Shown in pieces: positions 23,050-34,416 of a stretch of DNA of 64,000 nucleotides (position 1 is its first letter; each line of letters starts with the position of its first letter). The position numbers were made by a program, and so were the translations under genes. This DNA comes from Vesta saturnalis. Its lineage: Eukaryota > Arthropoda > Insecta > Coleoptera > Lampyridae. The DNA lies in contig JARFJB010002143.1 in assembly GCA_036346205.1 (NCBI GenBank), forward strand, positions 1,288,501-1,352,500, read 5' to 3'. The notes under the pieces are model-generated. The model had not been told where the DNA came from. It saw only the letters and a list, made by a program, of their open reading frames with translations, and ran no database searches.

Positions 23050-23863
23050 ATGAAGTTCTATCTTACCTTATTGAGTAATAGCTCTATGACGTATTTTCCA
23101 GATAATATGACGTCAAGTTTTATTACGCAGCTGCCAAAGCGGATAAGATTAACGGGGTCGTGGGTTGTAGGGGTGTCGGAAATTCAATACCCATGTTCTT
23201 TTGCCGTTGTAAGTGCAACAGATAATTTAATTTATTATAGAACAGAGCCACCTGGAGAGAACGTGCTAGAAACGATATTAAAGAATGCCGCTGAATATTT
23301 TCAACACTAAGATCATTTATATTGAAGATGGCTGGTACGTGATACGTTTCGCTTCGGGAAATTATGCCAACGTAGAAGAAATTGCCAACGAGCTAAATAA
23401 CCATGTACTAATAAGTAAATTGCTAACAATCGAATATCATAATCTAACTAAGCGCGTCACTACGAAATTAAAAACTCAGCTCTCGTTATTCGAATTCTCA
23501 CAACGTCTAGCCTTACAATTGGGTTATCGTCCGTATCAGAACATAGTTATGGAACCAATGCCCCCTCACTCCGCTAGTATATGGATAGGATTACCAACTC
23601 AGATGTTTGTTTATTGCGACATCGTTGAACCGCAAATTGTGGGTGATGTTTAATCTCCGCTTATGCGTATAATAAATATTACTTTAGAAAACTATGCTTA
23701 CGAGACTTATAAAGATGTGGTTTTTTCGCCTGCACACTACATACCGGTGATGTCACGGGAATTTGAAAACATCGAGATTAATATAATAACAGATACGGGT
23801 GCAGCAATGCCATTTCAGTTTGGAACGTCGTGTCTGAAGCTACACTTTAATAAAGTACAATAA
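23050..23863 (+). pseudogene. Penton-like minor capsid protein, P2
   Basis: The gene begins three bases after the integrase stop (MKFYLTLLSNSSMTYFPDN). It continues SFITQLPKRIRLTGSWVVG, a beta-rich middle (GWYVIRFASGNYANVEEIA), PHSASIWIGLPTQMFVYCDI and PAHYIPVMSREFENIEI, ending LHFNKVQ at TAA 23861-23863. About 270 residues fits the single jelly-roll minor capsid (penton) protein of Polintons; the fold is inferred from family and position. There are two frameshifts (near 23308 and 23655). The stop overlaps the next ATG as TAATG. Confidence 0.75.
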
Positions 23864-24266
23864 TGGTTTGCCCTTATCTGCAATATTACATGAATCAGGC
23901 CGGTAACGGTATCGGCTTTATCTAGAGAGGTGCGCCAACCTGGTCATGGAATAGGAAGCTGGTTAGGTGGTATATTTAGAACTATAATACTGTTATTTAG
24001 GTCTGGCGCAAAGGCTACTGGAAAAGAAGCTCTTAGAACGGGTGCTAATATTCTTGGTGACATCATAGCGGGGACCTATTAGGGATCCGTTTCAAGAGAG
24101 ATTTCACGAGGCAGGTAGAAACCTTAAGCGTAAAGCCGAAGAGAAGATCGATAAAATGATGGAGGGTTCGGGTTATAAAAGAGTACGTCTGTCCGATAAT
24201 AACCAGTCTCTACCGAGAGCTGTTGCTAAGAAGAAGACTACTTACGACGATATATTTTCAAGATAA
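23863..24266 (+). pseudogene. Glycine-rich minor virion protein (pVI-like), P2
   Basis: This small gene of about 134 codons starts in the TAATG overlap (MVCPYLQYYMNQAGNG). It contains HGIGSWLGGIF and SGAKATGKEALRTGANILG, an amphipathic, Ala/Gly-rich segment with a GG site resembling adenain cleavage sites. The C-terminus is basic (RNLKRKAEEKID, then GYKRVRL). That layout recalls membrane-active adenovirus protein VI; this is inference. One stop (TAG near 23923) and frameshifts near 23935 and 24070 break it. It ends at TAATGG, overlapping the capsid ATG. Confidence 0.6.
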
Positions 24267-25551
24267 TGGCTTTTCTATATGCCTCATCATGTGAATGCGT
24301 CAAGTCCGAATTGGATTTGTTCGCTTTACCGTCGACTCAGACAAGTATCGAGAGTGGTGAATGGATATTTTACAAACCCTTATCAGCTCTGAGTGATGAC
24401 GCCCCAATCGAACTTGTAGTCCCCGGAAATGGAAACGATTACATAGATTTAAACCAAACCATGTTGTACATGACAGCTAAAGTTCTAAAGCAAGATGATA
24501 CAGCACTAACAGACGTTGATGTTGTAGCACCGGTAAACAATTGGATGCATTCGCTTTTCTCACAAGTGGAGGTTTACTTAAATCAGAAGATGGTGTCACA
24601 ACCAAACAACGCCTACGCCTACCGTTCATATATCGAAACGCTGCTAAATTATGGAAAGGAGGCCAAGAGTTCATCTAGGATGTACCTTATCGCACAATGA
24701 TACAGCTGGACAGATGAATACACTGGGAAACGCAAATAACGGTTTCTCAAAACGTCAAGCACTTGCCGCTACCGGGACACTGATAGAGATGATTGGTCAT
24801 GTGCACTCGGATTTGTTTAATCAAGAAAAGTTTCTCATAAGTAGTGTTTAGTTAAAGGCTAAATTTGTACCTTTAGCCTAATGGCGGCACTAGCTTCATC
24901 TTACAAGACGCGAATTATAGACGCTAGTATACTGGTGAGACGTATGCGAGTCAATTTAACTACTCTAATTTCGCACGCTAAAGCTTTAGAAGCAACCGCC
25001 GCAAAATACCCTGTTACAAGAGCCGACTTAAAATTGTAAACTATACCTGCAGGCATACAACGAAAATCATTGGATAATGTTTTCCTGGGTCAGTTACCTA
25101 ATGATGCATCGTAGGTTTTGTAGCAAATAAAGCCTTAAACGGTGATAACCCCTCAAACCCGTTCAATTTTCATCACTACGTGTCGTTATATATTGATGGA
25201 CAACAAATTCCTTCGAAGGCCTTACAACCAAACTTTACAGCTAATGGTTTATATGTAAGAGCGTACCACACCTTATTCTCTGGTACGGGTATTCATTTTT
25301 TAAATGAAGGTAACGATATATCGAGAAGTGATTACCCCAACGGCTGCTGTTTAGTGGCCTTCGACCTAACAACGGACTAGTCTGCAAACGCTAGTACGCA
25401 CTGAAATTTAGTTAGAAACTGTTCCCTTCGGCTGAAATTCGGGTTTGAAGAAGCGCTCACCGAAACCGTTAACTGTTTGGTGTACGCAGAATTCGATAAC
25501 ATGATCGAGATCGATAAACATCGGAACGTCGTTGTGGATTTTAGCTGTTAA
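24266..25551 (+). pseudogene. Major capsid protein, P2
   Basis: The N-terminus is intact: MAFLYASSCECVKSELDLFA, TQTSIESGEWIFYKPLS, then IELVVPGNGNDYIDL. I recognise this as the widespread invertebrate family often labelled F54H12.2-like, which I take to be the Polinton double jelly-roll capsid protein. Open reading continues to about 24700. The middle (NTLGNANNGFSKRQAL) and C-terminal blocks (GLYVRAYHTLFSGTGIHFLN) lie in shifted frames. It ends VDFSC at TAA 25549-25551. Deletions around 24700 and 24850 make it shorter than a typical capsid gene. Confidence 0.78.
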
Positions 25552-25603
25552 AAGTAGTAGCTCTAACCTGCAATCTTCAGTGTACAGCAGCAGCCGAAAG
25601 AAG

Positions 25604-26101
25604 ATGGACGCATACTTGGACGTACAAGGGTTTAGTGTTGTTAACAACGAATTCATACCGAGAGAAATTGCCGTGGTTACAGATCATGGTCGTTTATCGT
25701 TGATGCTAATAAAACCACCTCGAGGTTACTTTATATCAAGATCCATGTCACAACAGATAAAATTTATGGAGGATAATTATCATGGGCTGAAATGGTGGTC
25801 AGGCCATGTACACTACAACAATTTCCGTGAGGAGTTGATGAGAGTGTTGCGTCCCTTTAATAAAATTCACGTTAAGGGCAGTGAAAAACAACAGTTTTTA
25901 AGGTTTCTTAACAAACTAATAGTAAACCTGGAGGAGACTGGTTGCCCGTCGATTAAACAATTGAAAAAGGGAGCAAAGGATATAGCTGTTTAAACCATAA
26001 CATCACTGGGCCTATGTGTGCACTGGAAAACGCCTTACTAGTGCAAGACTGGACGCGTACCAATTCCAAAGATGTATGCAATACAAATATTTGAAATCGA
26101 T
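25604..26101 (+). pseudogene. Polinton gene E, unknown, P2, 3' truncated
   Basis: The start is MDAYLDVQGFSVVNNEFIP, in a frame open to 25993 (KQLKKGAKDIAV then stop). The CALEN block follows in another frame, and similarity ends abruptly at about 26101, where filler DNA begins. Unknown function; see the copy at 7463. Confidence 0.5.
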
Positions 26102-26355
26102 CCCCAATATCCTTGCGATAATGCAGGCTCGCGTTCCATTAATATAAGTAATTTGATAGTAATCTCATTATATTTAGAATTTACATCAGTTCTACATACA
26201 TAAAGACACAATTTACATCGTTTGGGGCTTAAACCTTGATGGCGCAGTTGGTTAGCGCGGTACTCTAGCAAAGTACGGGTCGTAGGTTCAAATCATACTC
26301 GAGGTAAACTTTTTATTTATGTATTTAATAAAATTAATAATAATTTTTAATTCAA
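26102..26355. other. Filler segment replacing the P2 protease and 3' region
   Basis: About 250 bp here has no counterpart in P1 or P4. It replaces everything from the start of the protease to the inner right terminal region (compare 8000-9185 and 55020-56235). It carries the tRNA-like sequence. It looks like insertion during repair of a break, or a small tRNA-derived element. Confidence 0.6.
26233..26305 (+). tRNA. tRNA-Ala(AGC)-like cloverleaf, probably pseudogene or SINE head
   Basis: It folds as a complete 73-nt cloverleaf: 7-bp acceptor (26233-26239 with 26299-26305, one G-T pair), 4-bp D stem GCGC, and 5-bp anticodon stem GTACT/AGTAC. The loop CTAGCAA puts anticodon AGC at 26267-26269. 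The T stem has one mismatch around TTCAAAT. The A box TGGCGCAGTTGG fits consensus and the B box GGTTCAAATC nearly does. The acceptor starts A-C-C and lacks the G3:U70 pair of true alanine tRNAs, so normal charging is doubtful. Confidence 0.6.
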
Positions 26356-26639
26356 TAAGTTTTAATATTCGTTTAGAAAACAATATTGTAATAACTGTTA
26401 TGTAAATAATTAACTTAATAACAAAATTTTGTTTCATTAGAGAATAATCTGAATGTCAATAATTTTTTATAACTCACTGAGGATTTCTTAATTATGATAT
26501 TTACAACAAAAATAAGTGTTCTATAATTAAATTTTACTATCATTTAAATTCCCCACGCAAGATCAAACCCTAACACAAGTTCATATACCTGTCATACAAG
26601 ATAGCAATAGGGCCTCCTTATTAGAAATTTTACTTCAAG

Positions 26640-27226
26640 GGTCACGGGGCTAAGCCCCAGCAGTAAGTTGCGAAGCCCTATATCAGCCTTACAAAATAGC
26701 ATTAGGCCTCCTTATTAGAATATATCCCCAATGTATAAATAAAATTTCGTAAGGTTACAATCTGTAGATAGGAATTAAAAGAACACGCACAATTGCCTAA
26801 CCTCCAGGGGCTCCCCACCAAAAGGGCTCTTAATACAAACAAAAATAATCAGGGTTGAAATTCCCATCAAGAGTTGAAAATGACCACCGAAAAGAAACCA
26901 TAAAATAAGGGTGAAAAATACGCCCTCTCAGGTAAGCGAGTAAAACAAAAAGGCCTTAATTAGGGATGAAAATTCCATCAAGAGGTTGAAAAATACCTGC
27001 GAAAAGAAACCATAGGGATGAAAATCAAGGGGTTGAAAAAGGCCTCCGAAAAGAAACCATAGGGGTGAAAATCAAGGAGTTGAAAAGGCCTCTGGAAAGA
27101 AACCATAAAAAATAAGGGTGGAAATTACGGTCTCCCACGTGGGCGAGTAAAAGTAGTGGGGAAGGTGCCCCAGTGGGCGGGGCTTGTGACGTAAGAAAGT
27201 GGAGGGGAGGGTGCCCCCTTTCCACT
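26640..27226 (-). repeat. Right terminal repeat of P2 with minisatellite
   Basis: This is the inverted counterpart of 19302-19640. Units such as GAAACCATAGGGGTGAAAATC and GTTGAAAAAGGCCTCCGAAAA repeat about every 55-65 bp. The outermost 60 bp are G/C-rich and end CCACT, followed by the target duplication. Confidence 0.8.
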
Positions 27227-27905
27227 ATGGTAACAAATCATTAAAGTAAAACAGCAATCTTTATGTAAATTATATTTCTATCTTTCAAATATCTGTTAAA
27301 GGTGGGTCTACAAGATCAATATGTTCGTTTATGTTTATAAATTTGGAATGCTTCCAAAATACTTAATTCGTCTTTTTTTTATAACTTCAAAATGTCGTTA
27401 CTTGAATCTTTGGCGTTAAATAAACATTTAAGAACATTGGTATTAGTTTTGAAAACACTTTTTGTTCTTTTGTAATACATGAGCTACTTTTTCTGATGTT
27501 TATAAAATTTATATGTATTTATTTTCTATCGGTTCTGTATTAACTGTGTAAATGTTTTGATAGATAGTTTTTACTTTTCATTCGTAACTAAAATGTTTAT
27601 TATAATTGAAATGTAACAATTTGCTTCATAATTGATATTTCTTTATTGAAATTTATTTGTTTTAATGGTAATGACATTGCTCTATATACCAATGATCTAT
27701 ATACAGCTAACTGTGTGTTTTATATTATGTTGGGATGTAAATAGAACGATAGCGAGAAAGCAATTTATATTGAGGACGGACGGTATGTGTTACTTATTAC
27801 TTATTAGCTCGTGGCAATTTCTTCAACGGTGGCATAATTCCCCAAGGCGAAAGGTAACACATACCATCCGTCCTCAATATAAATGGCTTTCTTATCTTCT
27901 TACCA
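27227..27905 (+). repeat. Right flank of Polinton P2
   Basis: The flank starts with ATGGTA and matches 9772-10437. Its end carries the penton-fragment hairpin at 27745-27900. A short open frame at 27665-27952 only reads through that hairpin and is not considered a gene. Confidence 0.7.
27745..27900. repeat. Hairpin made from a Polinton penton-gene fragment (copy 2)
   Basis: Arms of about 36 nt (27755-27793 and 27855-27891, containing TATTGAGGACGGACGG and its near complement) are separated by about 60 nt. The - strand reads the penton block GNYATVEEIA. Same structure as 10263-10430. Confidence 0.6.
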
Positions 27906-28581
27906 TGCATTTGGATGAATTAACCGGAAAATGTAATATTCATTGGGAATAATATATCGAGCATTTAAATTGTAGCAAATTATCTAGTATGCAGTAACTT
28001 TAATATCTATTGCATTTAAATCCCATACTATACTAACAAAAGATTTTTCTTACGGATAAATTACATGAAGCTTTCCTTTAAACCGAACGGTAAGTTTGCT
28101 CAGCATATTCAGTATAATTGGTACAAGTTATACTATAACCGACCATTGTCATCATGGACAGTCTGTTTTGATTATTAAATTAACCGGGTGGTTATGCACT
28201 TACGTAGTAAGTATACCCGGTTTCCAAAAATTTACATAAACATAAACATTATGATTTGCACAGTTGAAACGCGTTCCTCAATTCGTTTTATACTCTCTCC
28301 ACTAATACGCGATCTACGACCTTTAAAAAGGCGGACATCTGGTGAGGAAATGTTCGACCATGGTTAATTTTGCTTTATTTTAGTTAGTTTTAAGTGTGAA
28401 TATTTACAAAGTACTAAAACAAACCATCATATTGCTGCGTTGTAACAATGGTCTATAATTTGAAATCTTGATTTATTAAAAAAAATCTAATGTTCTATTG
28501 GTTTCCATGAACTATTGGATGAGTTTTAATTTAGTTAACTGAGCGTTTTCCAATATTAGTAAAATTAAACTCGTTTGATAT

Positions 28582-28827
28582 ATGGTTGGAATCTACTATT
28601 TGCACTTTTTCTGTTGGCAGCTATTTATTATAATAGGTTTAGGCGTTTTTTATAGTCTTAATAGTATCCGAAAGTTGCGTACTGCTGTTTCCGACAAAAC
28701 TGTGTATATCGTTTTAATAGTAATTAAATTTAGTAGACTTAATGAACTCATTAAGTTTATTTCTGTATGCTGTAAAATTATTCTTGATAATCATATTACT
28801 AGGAATTTAAATCATTTCCCTACATAA
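28582..28827 (+). CDS. 81-codon open frame in repeat R, unknown
   Basis: This open copy (MVGIYYLHFFCWQLFIIIGL) is otherwise as described at 2282-2527. Confidence 0.3.
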   Translation: MVGIYYLHFFCWQLFIIIGLGVFYSLNSIRKLRTAVSDKTVYIVLIVIKFSRLNELIKFISVCCKIILDNHITRNLNHFPT

Positions 28828-29772
28828 CTTATCCCTCTTACTGATTGTATTTTCTCTTTTTTTTTGTTGCCTTTCTCTCTTCAAGACAGTAAACACATAG
28901 TTTGAATACTGTTAAAAGTTATTTTTTTATAAATTCAGCAGTTAAATCAACGTCTTGTAACTTTGTATAATCCACTATTTTAATACACTTATTTTCATTG
29001 GAAGTAATAGGTTTACTGTATCACAGAGTACTAGTATACATAAAGTAAATTGAGAATCGACTTTTGGTTATTGTAATTGTTCAGTAAACATGGAAATGTA
29101 TGTTTTCGAGTTCCAAAGTGGTCGACAACTTAGTGGTGGAAAAATCGCTTATTTCTCGATTATTATTGGTCGTAGACAAGCTTTTTTTTAATATTATTCG
29201 CACTTACGTTAAACTAATGTAGTTATCAATTATTTTAACGGTTTTCGAGAAAAGAAGCAAGGTACAAAAGAATTAACTTATATATTAATGTTTGAGTGCG
29301 CAGGACAAGATTAAATTGTTTATAATGGAATTCCAACCAGCAACAAACATCCTAATTTATTATACAGATAATCAGGCGGATTTCTTGCAAGCAGTGGCGT
29401 TCCCAAGGGGGGCATAAGGGGGATATATCCTCCAAGCGCCCAAACGTTCGCTTATTCTTATTAACCCTTAGTAAAAACCAAAACGTTACCTAACCCTTTA
29501 ACGCCCAAAAGTATTTTTTTCTAAAATCAATATTTTATTTTGCAACAACTACAATAGAAAGACTAGATGATAGTTCGTTTATTACAACAACAAAAATTTT
29601 AAACAGGTTTTTAAAAAACTGATGGTAAACAGTTTTACCAGCAGACATACGACATACATATATACCTGAAATGCCCTGGTATAACAGTTATACTAGTACT
29701 AGTACTAATATTAAAACAAAATAATAAATGAAAAAAAAAACAAACACAATTCTTAGTGGAAAAGAAAAAATA

Positions 29773-31290
29773 TTATACACGGTATGGTACAAAACACTGA
29801 ACGCATAAAGCCACTTGATGACATTGAGTGCTACTCATTTTCTGCTGTCCAGATTTCGTACATTGTCTACATCGTCTAGATGATGTTTTTTCTTGCTAAG
29901 TGGACGGCACCTAGCAGTGAATCTACAGCTGTTTTTCGGGAACAGCATTGCGCAATTAATTGATCAGCTAATCTTTTCTAAACTGTAAATGAGACATTGG
30001 TTTTTTCGTGGATTGTTGATTTTTAGCGTTTCCTTATACAAAATATAGACGTTTACAATTGAAGCATCCGTAAAAAAGAAAAATAGCTTCATCCACCATC
30101 ACCTGCTTTTTCAAGCGATATTATAGGATGCCTTACGCTGATCAAAACTATCAACGCCACCCGTCAATTTGTTATAGTCCACAATAGACTGAGGACACGA
30201 AACATTATCGCGAGTGCCAATTTTATTAATTCCGAGAACTTCGCCTATATCTGCTCCATTGTACATATTACTGCAAACTGTCACACATTTTACACCTCGG
30301 TCCTTCCATTTACATACGGATATATCGTTACTCATGGCAAAATCTGAATGATTCATGGGTATTCCTTTGTCCACCTTCAGATGTTCTTTTGGAAAATGCA
30401 TACGGTTTTGGCCTATTGTGCCACAACCATCAACTCATCAACGGAATCCTAGTAAAAAATTGTTAAAATATATACAGTGACCTTGACCCCTAAAGTTCTC
30501 GACCAGATTTAGAACAACACGTTCACCAAGAGTGTGGTCATCGACGACTTTACTTCTCCCTTGATATACTTCAAAAGAATGGACAAATTCAGTTTGTGAA
30601 CATATTACCCATATTTTGATTCCCCTTTTTGTGGTCTTATTGGGAATGTATTGCTTTAATGATGAACGCCCTTTAAATTTTACCATACTCTTGTGGACTG
30701 ACATCTGACGACCTGGGTAGAATGAGTCTTTAAAGATTTGTTTGAAATGAACTAACATTGGTCTAATTTTATATATCTTGTGATACTTCGAGTATCTCGT
30801 TTTGGCATTTTAGTATTGTCGTTCAAATGAATAAAGCTAAGGATTTGCAAAATCCCCATCTTGAAAAATTTTAGCAACTCGGGCGTTGTGGAAATTAGGA
30901 TTTTTGACCAATAGTGTCTTTGATATGCAGCGTGTTAAAACCCATTGTGATAAGAACACGTAAAATGACAAAAATTCTTCACATGTATTTAGAGACCTTC
31001 TATTTTTTCTGCATATATTTGTTGGACTCCTTCACAATGTTTGATATAAAAGTTTCAGTATAAAAGGCTCTTCTGTTACAATGTAACGAAACCATCATTT
31101 TCGTTACCAAAACAAATACCTTTTCTTATCGTTATCCGACTTCCATTCTCAAAATTTTCCGCAAACTCGCTAAATGGAGATTTATTTGGCCGCCCAGTAT
31201 CTTTAATTTCAAAAATTAATTGATTGTATAAATTATTACACCATCGACTAGATACAGTTTTATTGATATGTGAAAACATGTGAAATAGAT
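29773..31290 (-). pseudogene. piggyBac-family transposase A, FB2 left arm
   Basis: It points outward. Blocks are RPNKSPFSEFAENFENGSRI, SVHKSMVKFKGR (first Asp lost, His here), CIYFNNFL (second Asp replaced by Asn) and DSFDQRKASYNIA (third region). About 40 bp after FNNF are deleted. The cysteine finger ends at 29773. Confidence 0.8.
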
Positions 31291-31604
31291 GTAATTATTT
31301 TACTTTAAATGCTTGTAATTGTAATTATATAAATTTAGCTTTTGAAACACTAATACAATAATTTTCCATTCAGTAACAAAAGATTCCATGTTCAAAGACA
31401 AGTTATTTTTATCAAATAAGCCAAACGCGATATCTTTTGCACTATTTGAAGCTTAAATCAAATTATTATTATTACGAGTTTGTGAGTGCGAGTGCCTGCC
31501 CTGACATAACAGTTTCAGAGAAACGTATAAAGCCAACTATAAAATTAAATTTTAGTGAAGAATAACTAGGTCATTCAAAATTAAATATTGTTTAAGATCA
31601 CCTA

Positions 31605-31980
31605 AAGATGTGCCAAACCCTTTATCATCTTTTGGAGTGTATAAGTTATCTTGTTCACGTGGAATTGTATACATCGGAACCACAAAACGTAGCTTTGATA
31701 CAAGACGCAAAGAACGTATGAGATTTTGTAGATTAGGTCAACCAGAGAGGTCTGCTGTGGCTGATCATGCCCTGAATAATCTAATTCATGACATTCAATT
31801 TGGCAATATGGAAATATTGTAAAGACAAACTCATTATTATGTTTGTTTACAACGTGAAGTTATTGAAATATATAAACACCCTAATAATTTTAATAGACAA
31901 GAAGAAAATCTCCGTTTAAATAGGTTTTGGCATCTTATAATTAAAAAGAACATAATGATACGTCTTAATTTTGATTTTAA
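31605..31980 (+). pseudogene. Penelope-like GIY-YIG endonuclease fragment, FB2 centre
   Basis: The motif is clearer than in FB1: GVYKLSCSRGIVYIG, KRSFDTRRKERMRFCRLG, then SAVADHALNNLIHDIQF. A stop at about 31820 is followed by HYYVCLQREVIEIYKHPNNF in the same general frame. There is no reverse-transcriptase region upstream. Confidence 0.75.
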
Positions 31981-32959
31981 TTTTAACTTTTGGCATGTCT
32001 AGGTTTTTGGTGTGTTTTCCTAGACCTTGAAGCAAATGCTTTACCAACTGTAGGTTAAATTACCACAGCATTGTAATTTAACATAAGTAGTTGAAATAAA
32101 ATTTAAATTAAAAATTACAAAACCGTTCTTCATTATGCTTTTCATTGTTAATAACACTTCCACTTATTGATAAAGATATCTCTTTGTTAGGTTTAACTGG
32201 GTTATTTTATTTGATGTGATGTTTGGATTTGTGAATGCTTCTATAATTTCAAATTGTAGTTTTTCACAACTTTAAGCTTACATCATAGCTCGATTAGATT
32301 TTGTTAAATGTGTTTTTTAGCTGACAAATTTCATTGTTAGCTTTCGCCGTAGAGTTTAATTTTATACTTGGCTTTATACGTTTCTCAAACTGTTATATTA
32401 ATATCAGGCTTATGTTTATGTTTTAATTTTTCAACTTGGACAAAATTGTTTACAACATCTTTAACAACTGTTAACAAATATTACTACTGACGAAGATAAC
32501 TGTAAGTGTTATCTAAACGTTTAGATTGTATAATTTAAAATACACCATTAAAAAAACCCCAAAAAAGATAAGTATTTTATTATGAAATAGCTACAAGTAT
32601 AAGATTTACTATTTGTTTCTTGTTTAAAAGTAACGGAATAGCGGACGGTAATTTATCACCACATCAATAGTAGTAGGTAAATCAAATTAATATGCTTAAT
32701 CAATAAACTTACTCGAATAGATCAGGGCAGGCACTCGCACTCACAAACTCGTAATAATAATAATTTGATTTAAGTTTCAAATAGTGCAAAAGCTATCGCG
32801 TTTGGCTTATTTGATAAAAATAACTCGTCTTTGATCATGGAATCTTTTGTTACTAAATGGAAAATTATTATATTAATGTTTCAAAATCTAAATTTATATA
32901 ATTACAATTACCAAGCATTTAAAGTAAAATAATTACATCTATTTCACATTTCACATATC

Positions 32960-34416
32960 AATAAAACTGTATCTAGTCTATTGTGTAAGTATTTATTGGC
33001 TCAATTAATTTTTGAAATTAAAAATACCGGCCGGCCAAATAAATCTCCATTTAGGGAGTTTGCGGAATATTTTGAGAATGAGTGTCGGATAACGATAAGA
33101 AAAGGTATTTGTTCTGGTAATGAAAATGATGGTTTCGTTACATTGTAACAGAAGAGCCTTTTATACAGAAACTCTTATATCAAAAATTGTGAAGGAGTCC
33201 AACATATATATGCAGAAAGAATAGAAGGTTATTTTTAAGTGTTCTTATCACAATGGATTTTAACACTATTGGTCAAAAAATCCTAATTTCCACAACGCGC
33301 GAGTTGCTAAAATTTTTTCAAGATAGAGATTTTTGCAAATCCTTAGATTTATTCATTTGAACGACAATACAAAAATGCCAAAACGAGATACTGCGAAGTA
33401 TGACAAGATATATAAAATTAGACCAATGTTAGTTCATTTCAAACAAATCTTTAAAGTCCAGGTTGTCAGCTATCAGTCGACAAGAGTATGGTAAAATTTA
33501 AAGGGCGTTTATCATGAAAGCAATACATGCCCAATAAGACCACAAAAAGGGGAATCAAAATATGGGTAATATCATGTTCACAAACTGGATATGTCCATTC
33601 TTTGGAAGTATATTAAGGGAGAAATAAAGTCGTCGATGACCACACTCTTGGTGAACGCGTTGTTCTAAATCTGGCCGAGAACTTTAGGGGTCAAGGTCAC
33701 TGTATATATTTTAACAATTTTTTACCACGATTCCGTTGATGAGTAAATTATTTGAAATGGGGCTTTGTGGTTGTGGCACAATAGGCCAAAACCGTATGCA
33801 TTTTCCGAAAGAACATCTGAAGGTGGACAAAGGAATACCCATGAACCATTCAGATTTTGCCATGAGTAACGATATATCCGTATGTAAATGGAAGGACCGA
33901 GGTGTAAATTGTGTGACAGTTTGCAGTAATGTGTACAATGGAGCAGAGATAGGCGAAGTTCTCAGAATTAATAAAATTGGCACTCGCGATAAAGTTTCGT
34001 GTCCTCAGTCTATTGTGGACTATAACAAATCGACGGGTTGCATTGATCGTTTTGATCAGCGTATATAATATCGCTTGGAAAATCAGGTGCTGGTGGATGA
34101 AGCTATTTTTCTTTTTTACGGATGCTTCAATTGTAAGCGCCTATATTCTGTATAAGAAAACGCTAAAAATCAACATTCCACGAAGAAAACCAATGTCTCA
34201 TTTGCAGTTTAGAAAAAATTAGCTGATCAATTAATTGCGCAATGCTGTTCCCGAAAAACAGCTGTAGATTCACTGCAAAGTGCCGTCCACTTAGCGAAAA
34301 AAACATCATCTAGACGATGTAAACAATGTACGAAAACTGGACTGCAGAAAAGGAGTAGCACTCAATGTCATCAAGTGGCTTTATGCGTTCAGTGTTTTGT
34401 ACCATACCGTGTATAA
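32960..34416 (+). pseudogene. piggyBac-family transposase A, FB2 right arm
   Basis: The N-terminal RPNKSPF-equivalent lies near 33030 and MPKRDTAKYDKIYKIRP near 33375. FNNF (Asp-to-Asn) with the shared short T run lies near 33715. The open stretch 33736-34068 starts SKLFEMGLCGCGTIGQNRMH and includes the third Asp (DRFDQR). The cysteine finger ends at TAA 34414-34416. Further indels are private to this copy. Confidence 0.8.

Larger units (their letters stand above)
19302..27226 (+). mobile_element. Polinton P2, most complete gene set, polymerase-less
   Basis: The element runs 5'-AGTAGAAAGG to CCTTTCCACT-3' and is flanked by perfect ATGGTA duplications (19296-19301 and 27227-27232). At 7925 bp it is about half the usual 15-20 kb of Polintons. 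Genes in order are ATPase, core protein, X, integrase, penton, minor virion protein, major capsid protein and gene E. The protease and most 3' noncoding DNA are replaced by filler (26102-26355). There is no room for a polymerase B gene, and no motif was seen. Every gene has at least one lesion. Confidence 0.88.

Noticed and set aside
26233..26305. A working alanine tRNA gene
   Set aside because: T-stem mismatch, weak B box, atypical acceptor without G3:U70, and location in a rearranged filler inside a dead element.
19302..27226. CRISPR array or bacterial operon, suggested by repeats and gene packing
   Set aside because: Minisatellite units lack regular spacers. Gene content is Polinton, and surrounding LINE, Penelope and piggyBac elements are eukaryotic.
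27665..27952. 95-codon + frame in the right flank
   Set aside because: Reads through the inverted penton-fragment hairpin; not open at 10200-10450.
33711..33983. 90-codon - frame inside piggyBac A
   Set aside because: Antisense shadow of the transposase stretch 33736-34068, which has clear family motifs.
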